DNA from: Alloprevotella tannerae
Lineage (GTDB): Bacteria > Bacteroidota > Bacteroidia > Bacteroidales > Bacteroidaceae
Reading direction: 5' to 3'
Assembly (NCBI GenBank): GCA_015259305.1
Contig: JABZGO010000091.1
Location: 1 to 6,986, forward strand
DNA length: 6,986 nucleotides
Shown here: one piece after another, positions 1-5,170 of the stretch
Position numbering within the stretch: position 1 is the first letter of the stretch
How the letters are laid out: the number at the start of each line of letters is the position of its first letter
The notes under the pieces: model-generated
What the model saw: the letters and a program-made list of their open reading frames with translations, nothing else
What the model was told of the DNA's origin: nothing
Database searches by the model: none
Made by a program: the position numbers and the translations under genes

Positions 1-1
1 A

Positions 2-523
2 GGTGGGTCTCATTATTTTAACCTTACTGGGTCTAAAATACTTGCCAGGGTGGGTCAAATTAGTGTGGCTTTTCCAAGTGACGACTGTGCTATCTTTATG
101 AACCATACCAACCTCATCATCGAGAACTGCGCCGTTAATACCAAGGGCACCGGCTCCGGAGGCGTGGGCATTGCGGGAAATTATCCCGAAGACAAATCCA
201 CGCTCACCATCAAAGGCGATTGTACGCGTGTAACGGAAGAAGGTAAGGGTGGCTCCATTTGCTCCATCGTGAAGCTTACCCTCGACGGCTGCGCGGTTAC
301 TCAACCTAAAGGAGCAGCATTTGATGCCTCGCTGCAAGGCGTCGCACTCAACTGCGAGTTGGTAAAGAGCAAGGTGGTGATTGAGAAAACCCCGTCTGCC
401 ATCGGACACGTTACGACAGATGCGCTCGCAGCCAAGCAAGGCATCTATACGGTCAGCGGCGTGAAGCTCAACGGCGAGGTAAAAGATCTGCCGAAGGGTA
501 TATATATTGTCAATGGAAAGTAG
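2..523 (+). CDS. C-terminal fragment of a secreted beta-strand-repeat surface protein (5' end outside window)
   Basis: The frame is open from the left edge to a TAG at 521-523, giving 173 visible residues. The GTG at 50 is only an internal codon, because coding continues upstream of it. The sequence consists of short strand-turn repeats such as LIIENCAV, LTIKGDC and LTLDGCAV. These resemble the low-complexity, right-handed beta-helix-like repeats of secreted Prevotella/Bacteroides proteins often described as carbohydrate-binding-domain or surface proteins. The last 27 residues (GIYTVSGVKLNG... then LPKGIYIVNGK) match the short C-terminal module ending many exported Bacteroidetes proteins, which resembles a T9SS type-A sorting domain. 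It ends a few residues earlier than the usual form, which tends to finish with extra Lys and hydrophobic residues. I infer export and surface display. The ligand is unknown, and no catalytic motif is visible. A strong terminator lies about 60 bp downstream, so this is the last gene of its transcript. Confidence 0.75.
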   Translation, partial: GGSHYFNLTGSKILARVGQISVAFPSDDCAIFMNHTNLIIENCAVNTKGTGSGGVGIAGNYPEDKSTLTIKGDCTRVTEEGKGGSICSIVKLTLDGCAVTQPKGAAFDASLQGVALNCELVKSKVVIEKTPSAIGHVTTDALAAKQGIYTVSGVKLNGEVKDLPKGIYIVNGK

Positions 524-542
524 TCTGTGAAGAAGTAACCTT

Positions 543-577
543 GTAATGAGTGGTGGTTGATGATCAACAACCATTAC
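543..577 (+). repeat. Imperfect inverted repeat in the 3' untranslated region
   Basis: Outer arms GTAATG (543-548) and CATTAC (572-577) enclose an inner dyad GTTGA (556-560) / TCAAC (564-568) with a 3-nt loop. It lies between the stop codon of the first gene and the main terminator. It could be a 3'-end stabilising hairpin or simply part of a two-hairpin terminator. No T-run follows it directly. Confidence 0.45.
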
Positions 578-585
578 ACCTAAAT

Positions 586-628
586 AAAGCCTTCCGCCCT
601 CAAGAGTAGGGCGTGGAAGGCTTTTTTT
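586..628 (+). terminator. Rho-independent terminator of the surface-protein gene, possibly bidirectional
   Basis: The 5' arm AAAGCCTTCCGCCCT (586-600) pairs with AGGGC (608-612) and GGAAGGCTTT (615-624), with a 2-nt bulge (GT, 613-614) and a 7-nt loop. Seven T residues (622-628) overlap and follow the stem. On the minus strand the same stem is followed by TTTATTTA, so it might also stop transcription coming from porX, which converges on it. Confidence 0.9.
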
Positions 629-662
629 ATAAATGCCAGCATAGGTCGTTTTGCCGGAGTCT

Positions 663-684
663 GCAAAGTGCTTGTAAAGTTTGC
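663..684. repeat. Small hairpin next to the long inverted repeat
   Basis: GCAAA (663-667) pairs with TTTGC (680-684), and CTT (671-673) pairs inside with AAG (677-679), leaving a 3-nt bulge and a GTA loop. It abuts the larger hairpin at 685-748, so the two could fold as a unit. There is no T-run after it on either strand. Confidence 0.4.
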
Positions 685-748
685 GTGTCGGTATAAGAAG
701 CTTACCGGAGTTGCTTAGGCGAACTCCTGATAGTTTCTTATACCGCAC
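685..748. repeat. Long interrupted inverted repeat (hairpin) downstream of porX
   Basis: CGGTATAAGAA (689-699) is perfectly complementary to TTCTTATACCG (735-745). GTG (685-687) and CAC (746-748) extend the stem past one bulged T. Inside an asymmetric internal loop, a second perfect stem GGAGTT (707-712) / AACTCC (722-727) closes a loop around GCTTAGGCG. The 11-bp outer stem is too long to dismiss easily as chance. It could be the 3' end of the porX transcript, a small structured RNA, or a remnant of a small mobile repeat. There is no poly-T tail on either side, so a classical terminator is not favoured. Confidence 0.6.
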
Positions 749-846
749 TCACATAAATTATCTTTTAAATCGAAATTCATTCTTATCGAATCTAAGTCTA
801 CATCTACTATATATATAATGTGAGGACGTCTGATGAGGCTTTGCAT

Positions 847-2397
847 TTAGTGCTTCTTGGAGTGAAGCGTGATGATGGGGATAATCATTTCCTCCATCGA
901 TATCCCGCCGTGTTGGAACGTACCTTTATAATACTGCACGTAGTAGTTGTAATTGTTTGGGTAGGCAAAGAATTTGTTGCCCTCAGCAAAAATATAGTTT
1001 GAAGAGATGTTCGGTCGCGGTAGTCCATACTGTTCCGGTTCGCGCATCTCAAATACTTCCTTCTTATTGTAGCCCATATTTTTGCCGACCTTATAGCGCA
1101 GGTTCGTATTGACGTTCTTGTCGCCGACAACCTTTATCGGCGCATCTACGCGAATGCTGCCATGATCGGTCGTGATCAGGATATCGTAGTCTAAAGAAGC
1201 CAGATACGTAAAGAGGTCCTTAATAGCCGTATGCTTGAACCAACTGAGCGTGATGCTGCGATAGGCAGCCTCGTTAGAAGCCAGTTCGCGCACCATTCGA
1301 GATTCCGTGCGGGCGTGACTAAGTATGTCGATGAAGTTGATCACCAAGACATTCAGCGGCGCGTGAGTCACTTTGCGGAACTGACCTAAGAAGCGATCGG
1401 CAGCAACAGAGTCATTTAGTTTATGATAGTGGAATACTTCGCGCCGACGGAAGCGTTCCATTTGGTGCCGAATCAGCATTTCCTCGTTTAAGTTCTTTCC
1501 CTCTTCCTCTGATTCCTCAACCCAGAGGTCGGGATACATCTTTCTGATTTGTTCCGGCATCAATCCGGCAAACAAAGCGTTGCGAGCATATTGCGTAGCC
1601 GTAGGCAGGATGCTGAAGTATAAGCTTTCTTCGATGTCATAATCCTCAACGAGTTCCTGACTAAGCATTCGCCACTGATCAAAGCGGAAATTGTCGAGCA
1701 CGAGTAAAAAGACCTTGCGCCCTTTGCTCAAGCGCGGAAAAACGTAGCGCTTGAAAATGTCCGGGCTAATCACGGGGCGCGTCTCTGCATTGTTGACCCA
1801 ATCCTCGTAGTGCTTACGAACGAAGCGCGAGAACGTTAAGTTTGCTTCCTCCTTCTGTTGTTGCAGCAATTCGTTCATTGCACTGTCTGTCTCCGACAGT
1901 TCCAGCTCCCAATAGACCAACTTCTTGTATAATTCGATCCATTCTTCCGGCGTCGAAGAGTCGTTCATCTGCGCCGCAATATTGGCAAACTCTTGCCGAT
2001 AAGAAGACTGCGTGACCTCCGTGACGATCTCCCGCTGATGGATGTTCTTTTTCAGCACAAGCAAGATCTGCATCGGGTTAACCGGCTTTAGCAGATAGTC
2101 GGCTATCTTTGCGCCGATGGCCTGATCCATTATGTCCTCAGCCTCGTTCTTCGTAACCATAACGACTGGGACGTTAGGTTGCACCTCTTTAATACCCGCC
2201 AGCGTTTCCAAACCTGAAAGTCCGGGCATATTCTCGTCTAAAAGAATGAGATCATAAGCATTTTTGCCACACAAATCTATGGCGTCCGTTCCGTTAGAGC
2301 AGGTTGTGACGTCGTAGTCTCTTTTCTGCAAAAACATAATATGAGCGTGGAGCAAGTCAATCTCATCATCGATCCACAATAAGCGTCCCTGTGTCAT
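847..2397 (-). CDS. porX: PorX-type response regulator with alkaline-phosphatase-fold (PglZ-like) effector domain
   Basis: This 516-residue protein has the architecture and length of PorX (about 518 residues in P. gingivalis). Residues 1-118 form a receiver domain with acidic pocket D10/D11, phospho-acceptor D54 (LLDENMPG), switch T82 and K104 in the LKPVNP motif. Residues 120-205 are a helical linker. Residues 225-516 are an alkaline-phosphatase-superfamily domain. Its metal and nucleophile residues appear intact: D235 (LVLDNFRFDQ), T266/T268 (ILPTATQYAR), D357 and H361 (FIDILSH), D411-H412 (TTDHGS) and H496 (QHGG). In P. gingivalis PorX works with the kinase PorY, regulates T9SS genes, and its effector domain is a zinc-dependent phosphodiesterase acting on oligonucleotides. 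Transfer of those roles here is inferred. No kinase lies in the window. The ATG is 2 nt past the stop of the NfeD gene, implying cotranscription. A database label would probably be 'bifunctional response regulator/alkaline phosphatase family protein'. Confidence 0.93.
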   Translation of the reverse strand: MTQGRLLWIDDEIDLLHAHIMFLQKRDYDVTTCSNGTDAIDLCGKNAYDLILLDENMPGLSGLETLAGIKEVQPNVPVVMVTKNEAEDIMDQAIGAKIADYLLKPVNPMQILLVLKKNIHQREIVTEVTQSSYRQEFANIAAQMNDSSTPEEWIELYKKLVYWELELSETDSAMNELLQQQKEEANLTFSRFVRKHYEDWVNNAETRPVISPDIFKRYVFPRLSKGRKVFLLVLDNFRFDQWRMLSQELVEDYDIEESLYFSILPTATQYARNALFAGLMPEQIRKMYPDLWVEESEEEGKNLNEEMLIRHQMERFRRREVFHYHKLNDSVAADRFLGQFRKVTHAPLNVLVINFIDILSHARTESRMVRELASNEAAYRSITLSWFKHTAIKDLFTYLASLDYDILITTDHGSIRVDAPIKVVGDKNVNTNLRYKVGKNMGYNKKEVFEMREPEQYGLPRPNISSNYIFAEGNKFFAYPNNYNYYVQYYKGTFQHGGISMEEMIIPIITLHSKKH

Positions 2398-2399
2398 CG

Positions 2400-2900
2400 T
2401 TAGTTGGTTTTTATGTTGTTGTTATCTGCGTCAGCGCGTTTTTCTACAAGGATCAGCGCATCCTTAACGGCTGTTACTTTAATATAAGTTCCCTCTTCAA
2501 TAAATCCGGAAACCGATTTGACCTCCACATCAGCTCCGTTGATGCACGCATTGCCTATCAATGCGAGTCGCGTGAGGGCTTTTCCCTCGTCGCCGGGTTT
2601 TACGGAGAGTTGCGCCGGCGTAGCATTCGTTCCGTCTATGTTCGCGTGGAGTGACAGGCGCTCAATCGTGCGCGACTTGGCCAACCAACGAAAGAAGAAC
2701 AGTACGACAACGATAGATCCAAACAAAGCCAGCGTAGCCCAGAACGCCCCATAATAATAGTAGACCAACGAATCGGCGATTACGACACACACCGTGGCCG
2801 CAATACCTGTGATGCCGAAGCCCGGAACGATGAAAGCTTCAATCGCAAATAAGACTAAAGCGAGCAGCGCAAAAATGATAATGAGCAAAAGGGGAGACAT
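2400..2900 (-). CDS. NfeD-family membrane protein (short form)
   Basis: The 166-residue product has three predicted membrane segments (about residues 3-23, 29-49 and 53-73) and a soluble C-terminal domain. The first helix leads into the E21...PGFG (26-29) signature typical of NfeD proteins. Residues about 101-155 (GDEGKALT...GNACINGADVEVKS...EEGTYIKVTAV) match the small OB-fold NfeD domain. This is the short type without the N-terminal serine-protease domain of long NfeD/NfeD1b. Such proteins usually partner with flotillin/SPFH proteins in membrane microdomain organisation, but no flotillin gene is next to it here. It starts 89 nt after rsgA and ends 2 nt before porX, which suggests an operon. 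The hydrophilic tail (DADNNNIKTN) is probably disordered. The family call is secure; the cellular role is not. Confidence 0.88.
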   Translation of the reverse strand: MSPLLLIIIFALLALVLFAIEAFIVPGFGITGIAATVCVVIADSLVYYYYGAFWATLALFGSIVVVLFFFRWLAKSRTIERLSLHANIDGTNATPAQLSVKPGDEGKALTRLALIGNACINGADVEVKSVSGFIEEGTYIKVTAVKDALILVEKRADADNNNIKTN

Positions 2901-2959
2901 ATCGTAAACTTTTTATTTGTTCCAACTGAAGTGTTCAAACCATCGGTCGCCTGTCGCGC

Positions 2960-2971
2960 GTTGACGTCAAC
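2960..2971. repeat. Perfect 12-bp palindrome between rsgA and the NfeD gene
   Basis: GTTGACGTCAAC is fully self-complementary and sits in the 89-bp gap between the rsgA stop and the NfeD start. It is flanked by GCGC-containing sequence on both sides. It could be a binding site for a dimeric regulator or chance. No known operator was recognised. Confidence 0.35.
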
Positions 2972-2989
2972 TGCCGGCGCACCGTGCAT

Positions 2990-3922
2990 TTAGTAAGCTT
3001 CGCGATATTTATTTTCGTCCTTATCCTCCAATACGGAGAGATAAGAAGTGTAGCGCGAAGGCGCCAGACGATGCTCTTCCAAGGCCTTTAAGACCGCACA
3101 ACCCGGCTCGTGCGTATGCGTACAATCATTAAAGCGGCAATCGTGTGAGAGTTCGAAGATCTCTCGAAAGTAGTGCGCCACTTCCGCACGCTCCATATCA
3201 AACGTGCCAAAGCCTTTAATGCCCGGGACGTCAATCAAAGCGCCCCCCTCCGGCAGTTCATACATCTCGCTGAAGGTCGTTGTGTGCATTCCCGTCTCGT
3301 GTGCTTCCGAAATGGCCGCCGTTTTGACGTTTGCCGTTGGGATAAAAGCATTGAGCAGCGTACTCTTGCCTACGCCCGAATGGCCGGCGAGTAGAGAAAG
3401 ACGGCTGCCCAAGCGTTCGCGCAAGGCCGGTAGTCCGTCGCCCTCGGTTGCCGAGACACAAAAGCAATCATAGCCTATCGCACGGTATAAAGTCGACCAA
3501 TAAGAGAGTGTCTCGCGCTCCTCCGGCCCTAAATCGTCGGTCTTGTTAAACACGATGATGACCGGCACCCGATAAGCTTCAGCCGAGGCCAAGAAGCGAT
3601 CGATGAAGGTGGTCGATGTTTCGGGGCGCGCTATCGTAACAAGGAGCAAGGCCTGATCGAGATTGGCCGCCAGAATCTGACTCTGCTTTGACAAGTTCGA
3701 CGCCCGGCGAATCACGTAATTGCGCCGGTCGTCGATAGCGTTGATAAGCGCCGTTCCGTCGCCCGTCTCCACGATTGTCACCCCATCGCCCACAGCAACA
3801 GGGTTGGTGGAGCGAATCCCTTGCAAGCGAAATTTTCCTTTCACCTTGCAAGCCACGATGCGGCCATCGTCAGTGCGGACATCATACCAGCTGCCCGTGC
3901 TGCGCACAACTACTCCGTGCAC
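2990..3922 (-). CDS. rsgA: Ribosome small-subunit-dependent GTPase A (RsgA)
   Basis: RsgA is a circularly permuted GTPase that acts on late 30S ribosomal subunits during maturation. The 310-residue protein shows the expected order. An N-terminal OB-fold covers about residues 1-70 (VVVRSTGSWYDVRT...KGKFRLQGIRSTNPVAVGD). It is followed by the G4 motif NKTD (126-129), the G1 P-loop GHSGVGKS (180-187), the G2 region around TTTF (214-217) and the G3 motif DVPG (231-234). The C-terminal zinc-binding signature is C262-x4-C267-x-H269-x5-C275. The start is GTG at 3920-3922. Its N-terminus (M-H-G-V-V-V-R-S-T-G-S-W-Y) aligns with the usual Bacteroidales RsgA start, and no upstream ATG in frame fits better. 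It begins 5 nt after the frr stop codon, consistent with translational coupling. Nothing appears missing. Confidence 0.96.
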   Translation of the reverse strand: MHGVVVRSTGSWYDVRTDDGRIVACKVKGKFRLQGIRSTNPVAVGDGVTIVETGDGTALINAIDDRRNYVIRRASNLSKQSQILAANLDQALLLVTIARPETSTTFIDRFLASAEAYRVPVIIVFNKTDDLGPEERETLSYWSTLYRAIGYDCFCVSATEGDGLPALRERLGSRLSLLAGHSGVGKSTLLNAFIPTANVKTAAISEAHETGMHTTTFSEMYELPEGGALIDVPGIKGFGTFDMERAEVAHYFREIFELSHDCRFNDCTHTHEPGCAVLKALEEHRLAPSRYTSYLSVLEDKDENKYREAY

Positions 3923-3927
3923 TATGC

Positions 3928-4488
3928 CTATACCGTCATGATTTCCTTGTTCTTCTCTGCGAGCAAGGTATCTACTTGTTTTACTTTGCGGTCGTGAATC
4001 TTCTGCAAGTCAGCTTCCGCATCTTTTTCAGAATCTTCGCTCAAGCCGTCTTTAAGCGCTTTTTTCAGCTTATCGTTGCCCTCGCGGCGCGCATTGCGAA
4101 TCGCCATCTTCGCCTCTTCTCCCTCTTTGTTACACTGCTTAGCCAGCTGCTTGCGGCGCTCCTCTGTCAGTGCGGGGATAGCCAGGCGTATTACCTCGCC
4201 ATTGTTTTCGGGCATGATGCCCACTTCAGAGTCAATAATAGCCTTTTCGATCGGCGCAAACATACTTTTGTCCCAAGGTTTGATCGCAATGGTGCGTGCA
4301 TCCGGCGTCGTGATGGCCGCCACGTTGTTCAGGGGCATCATTGAGCCATAGGAGTTAATGCGTATAGCGTCCAAGATATGCACATTAGCACGTCCGGCAC
4401 GTATTTGTGCCAGCGTTTCTTCGAGGTGCATTACGCTTGCGTCCATTTTTTTCTCGCAATCAGCGAGGCATTTTTTTACGTCGAACAT
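3928..4488 (-). CDS. frr: Ribosome recycling factor (RRF)
   Basis: RRF splits post-termination ribosomes together with EF-G so that subunits can be reused. From the ATG at 4486-4488 the product is 186 residues, the usual length in Bacteroidales. Typical blocks are MxHLEETLAQIRAGRAN (about 20-35), SYGSMMPLNNVA (46-57), TPDARTIAIKPWDKSM (61-76), PENNGEVIRL (93-102), LTEERRKQLAKQ (108-119) and the R131-N-A-R-R135 segment. It ends in EIMTV. The frame stays open further upstream to 4671, but those 61 codons encode low-complexity residues, resemble no RRF and lie across the promoter, so they are excluded. The gene is first of the frr-rsgA-NfeD-porX unit. Its lead-in has no Shine-Dalgarno sequence, as usual for this phylum. 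Confidence 0.97.
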   Translation of the reverse strand: MFDVKKCLADCEKKMDASVMHLEETLAQIRAGRANVHILDAIRINSYGSMMPLNNVAAITTPDARTIAIKPWDKSMFAPIEKAIIDSEVGIMPENNGEVIRLAIPALTEERRKQLAKQCNKEGEEAKMAIRNARREGNDKLKKALKDGLSEDSEKDAEADLQKIHDRKVKQVDTLLAEKNKEIMTV

Positions 4489-4516
4489 ATTTATAGGTAA
4501 ATGATGATTTGTTGGG

Positions 4517-4547
4517 CGAAGATACTGATAATATCCGATTTTGCAAC
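4517..4547 (-). promoter_or_regulatory. Predicted Bacteroidetes-type promoter for frr-rsgA-NfeD-porX
   Basis: On the minus strand, GTTG (4544-4547) is followed after exactly 19 nt by TATCTTCG (4517-4524). This matches the sigma-ABfr consensus TTTG-N19-TAnnTTTG with one mismatch in each box. Transcription would begin near 4510, leaving a leader of about 20 nt before the frr ATG. No other good promoter match was seen upstream of the later genes. Confidence 0.65.
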
Positions 4548-4603
4548 CTTTGCGAAGTAAAATTCTTTTGTGGACCGCCGTTTCGCCATGCTTGGCCGCG
4601 CCT

Positions 4604-4625
4604 CGGCTCGCCTCGCACTGAGCCG
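4604..4625. repeat. Inverted repeat in the GC-rich part of the divergent intergenic region
   Basis: CGGCTC (4604-4609) and GAGCCG (4620-4625) are perfect complements around a 10-nt loop. They lie in a strongly GC-rich stretch where other alternative pairings are possible. No T-run follows, so it is not a standard terminator. Confidence 0.35.
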
Positions 4626-4708
4626 GCGGCGGGTGGCGCGGGCGCTGCGTAGGCGGCTTGCGGCGATGCAAAAAGGTCGGTTACCGGTGATTCAAAACGG
4701 CGGTGCCT

Positions 4709-4792
4709 ATCGTTTGGCAGCAGCAAACCATCGTTTGGAGCGAGCAAACGATCGTTTGCCGGGAGCAAATCATCGTTTGGCGGCAGCAAACG
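4709..4792. repeat. Four tandem 21-bp repeats with internal dyad symmetry
   Basis: The units are 4709-4729, 4730-4750, 4751-4771 and 4772-4792, with no spacers. Positions 1-8 (ATCGTTTG) and 14-19 (AGCAAA) are the same in all four; the centre and last two bases vary. Compared with the fourth unit, the others match at 19, 18 and 17 of 21 positions. Each unit pairs with itself through GTTTG and CAAAC (or CAAAT) arms, and each junction also forms a dyad. The junction of units 2 and 3 is a perfect 16-bp palindrome, GCAAACGATCGTTTGC (4744-4759). Being 21 bp long, the array reads as heptapeptide repeats on either strand, which alone does not show coding. The role is unknown: a protein-binding array, a structured RNA or a dispersed repeat element are all possible. 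Confidence 0.9.
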
Positions 4793-5106
4793 AAGCGGCG
4801 ATGAGGGCTTGCCGCCGAATGAGCCGACTGCTTTCGCCAATTTTCTGCCCCAAACCATCCGTTCTCCGCTTATCATGTTGCGTCCACAGCGCTTGCCGGC
4901 GGGGCTTGCAAGTGGCAGTCTGAGACAAGCACGATACGTAGACGAGGGTTGGCTTTGTTTGACCTCAAAAGACCGTCTTATCTCCCCTTTTCTTTGTCGA
5001 CAAACAGCCCGTCGGCAACTTTATGCCCCTTTGCTAAAAGCGCCTTGATTCGATTGACAAATTAGCGAAACTACACTACAAAAAAGGTAAAAAGCATGTG
5101 TTTCCC

Positions 5107-5137
5107 TTTGTCCGTCACACCATATCTTCTATCTTTG
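5107..5137 (+). promoter_or_regulatory. Consensus Bacteroidetes promoter for the DUF6242/DUF6089 unit
   Basis: TTTG (5107-5110) is followed after exactly 19 nt by TATCTTTG (5130-5137), a perfect match to TTTG-N19-TAnnTTTG. Transcription would begin near 5144, giving a leader of about 26 nt. The leader is AT-rich with no Shine-Dalgarno sequence. Confidence 0.85.
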
Positions 5138-5170
5138 CACCTTGTATTATCATAGGCATATTTAGACTAT

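Larger units (their letters stand above)
524..846. other. Convergent intergenic region between the surface-protein gene and porX
   Basis: This 323-bp stretch separates two convergent genes and has no convincing open reading frame. It holds an inverted repeat (543-577), a clear terminator (586-628) and two neighbouring hairpin-forming segments (663-684 and 685-748). The remainder (about 749-830) is AT-rich with a short TA-alternating run near 808-818. No tRNA or known structured RNA was recognised. Confidence 0.7.
4489..5170. other. Divergent intergenic region between frr and the DUF6242-like gene
   Basis: This 682-bp gap separates divergent transcription units and carries a promoter at each end. 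Its centre (about 4570-4920) is visibly richer in G and C than its flanks and includes an inverted repeat CGGCTC (4604-4609) / GAGCCG (4620-4625), four tandem 21-bp units (4709-4792) and a GCGGC (4795-4799) / GCCGC (4811-4815) dyad. Long frames are open on both strands through this centre, but their products are Arg/Ala/Pro-rich or heptad-repetitive and resemble no protein I know, so I treat the region as non-coding. From about 4920 to 5105 I see no distinct feature. Confidence 0.6.

Noticed and set aside
685..748. Integron attC site or small insertion element
   Set aside because: The inner arms lack the conserved attC core triplets, no integrase or transposase is nearby, and no target-site duplication is evident at the ends.
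826..860. CTGATGA (830-836), suggestive of a hammerhead ribozyme core
   Set aside because: No matching GAAA segment or flanking stems occur at the right distances, and the motif is short enough to be chance.
2901..2950. Internal promoter directly upstream of the NfeD gene (TTTG and TAAAAAGTTTA on the minus strand)
   Set aside because: The -7 element does not fit TAnnTTTG and would place the start at or inside the coding region.
4489..4671. Upstream extension of frr by 61 codons
   Set aside because: The extra residues do not resemble any RRF, they cross the predicted promoter, and the ATG at 4486-4488 gives the normal 186-residue length.
4709..4792. CRISPR array
   Set aside because: The repeats are contiguous with no spacers, are short and imperfect, and no cas genes are present.
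4460..4876. 138-codon minus-strand frame through the GC-rich intergenic region
   Set aside because: It overlaps the frr start and its promoter, encodes Pro/Arg/Ala-rich and heptad-repeat sequence, and resembles no known protein. Its openness is explained by GC-rich composition and a repeat length divisible by three.
4570..4923. 117-codon plus-strand frame with YRLAAAN/HRLERAN-type repeats
   Set aside because: It lies over the same repeat array and is very Arg-rich, with no recognised domain and no promoter of the expected type just upstream. A real small gene cannot be fully excluded, but support is lacking.
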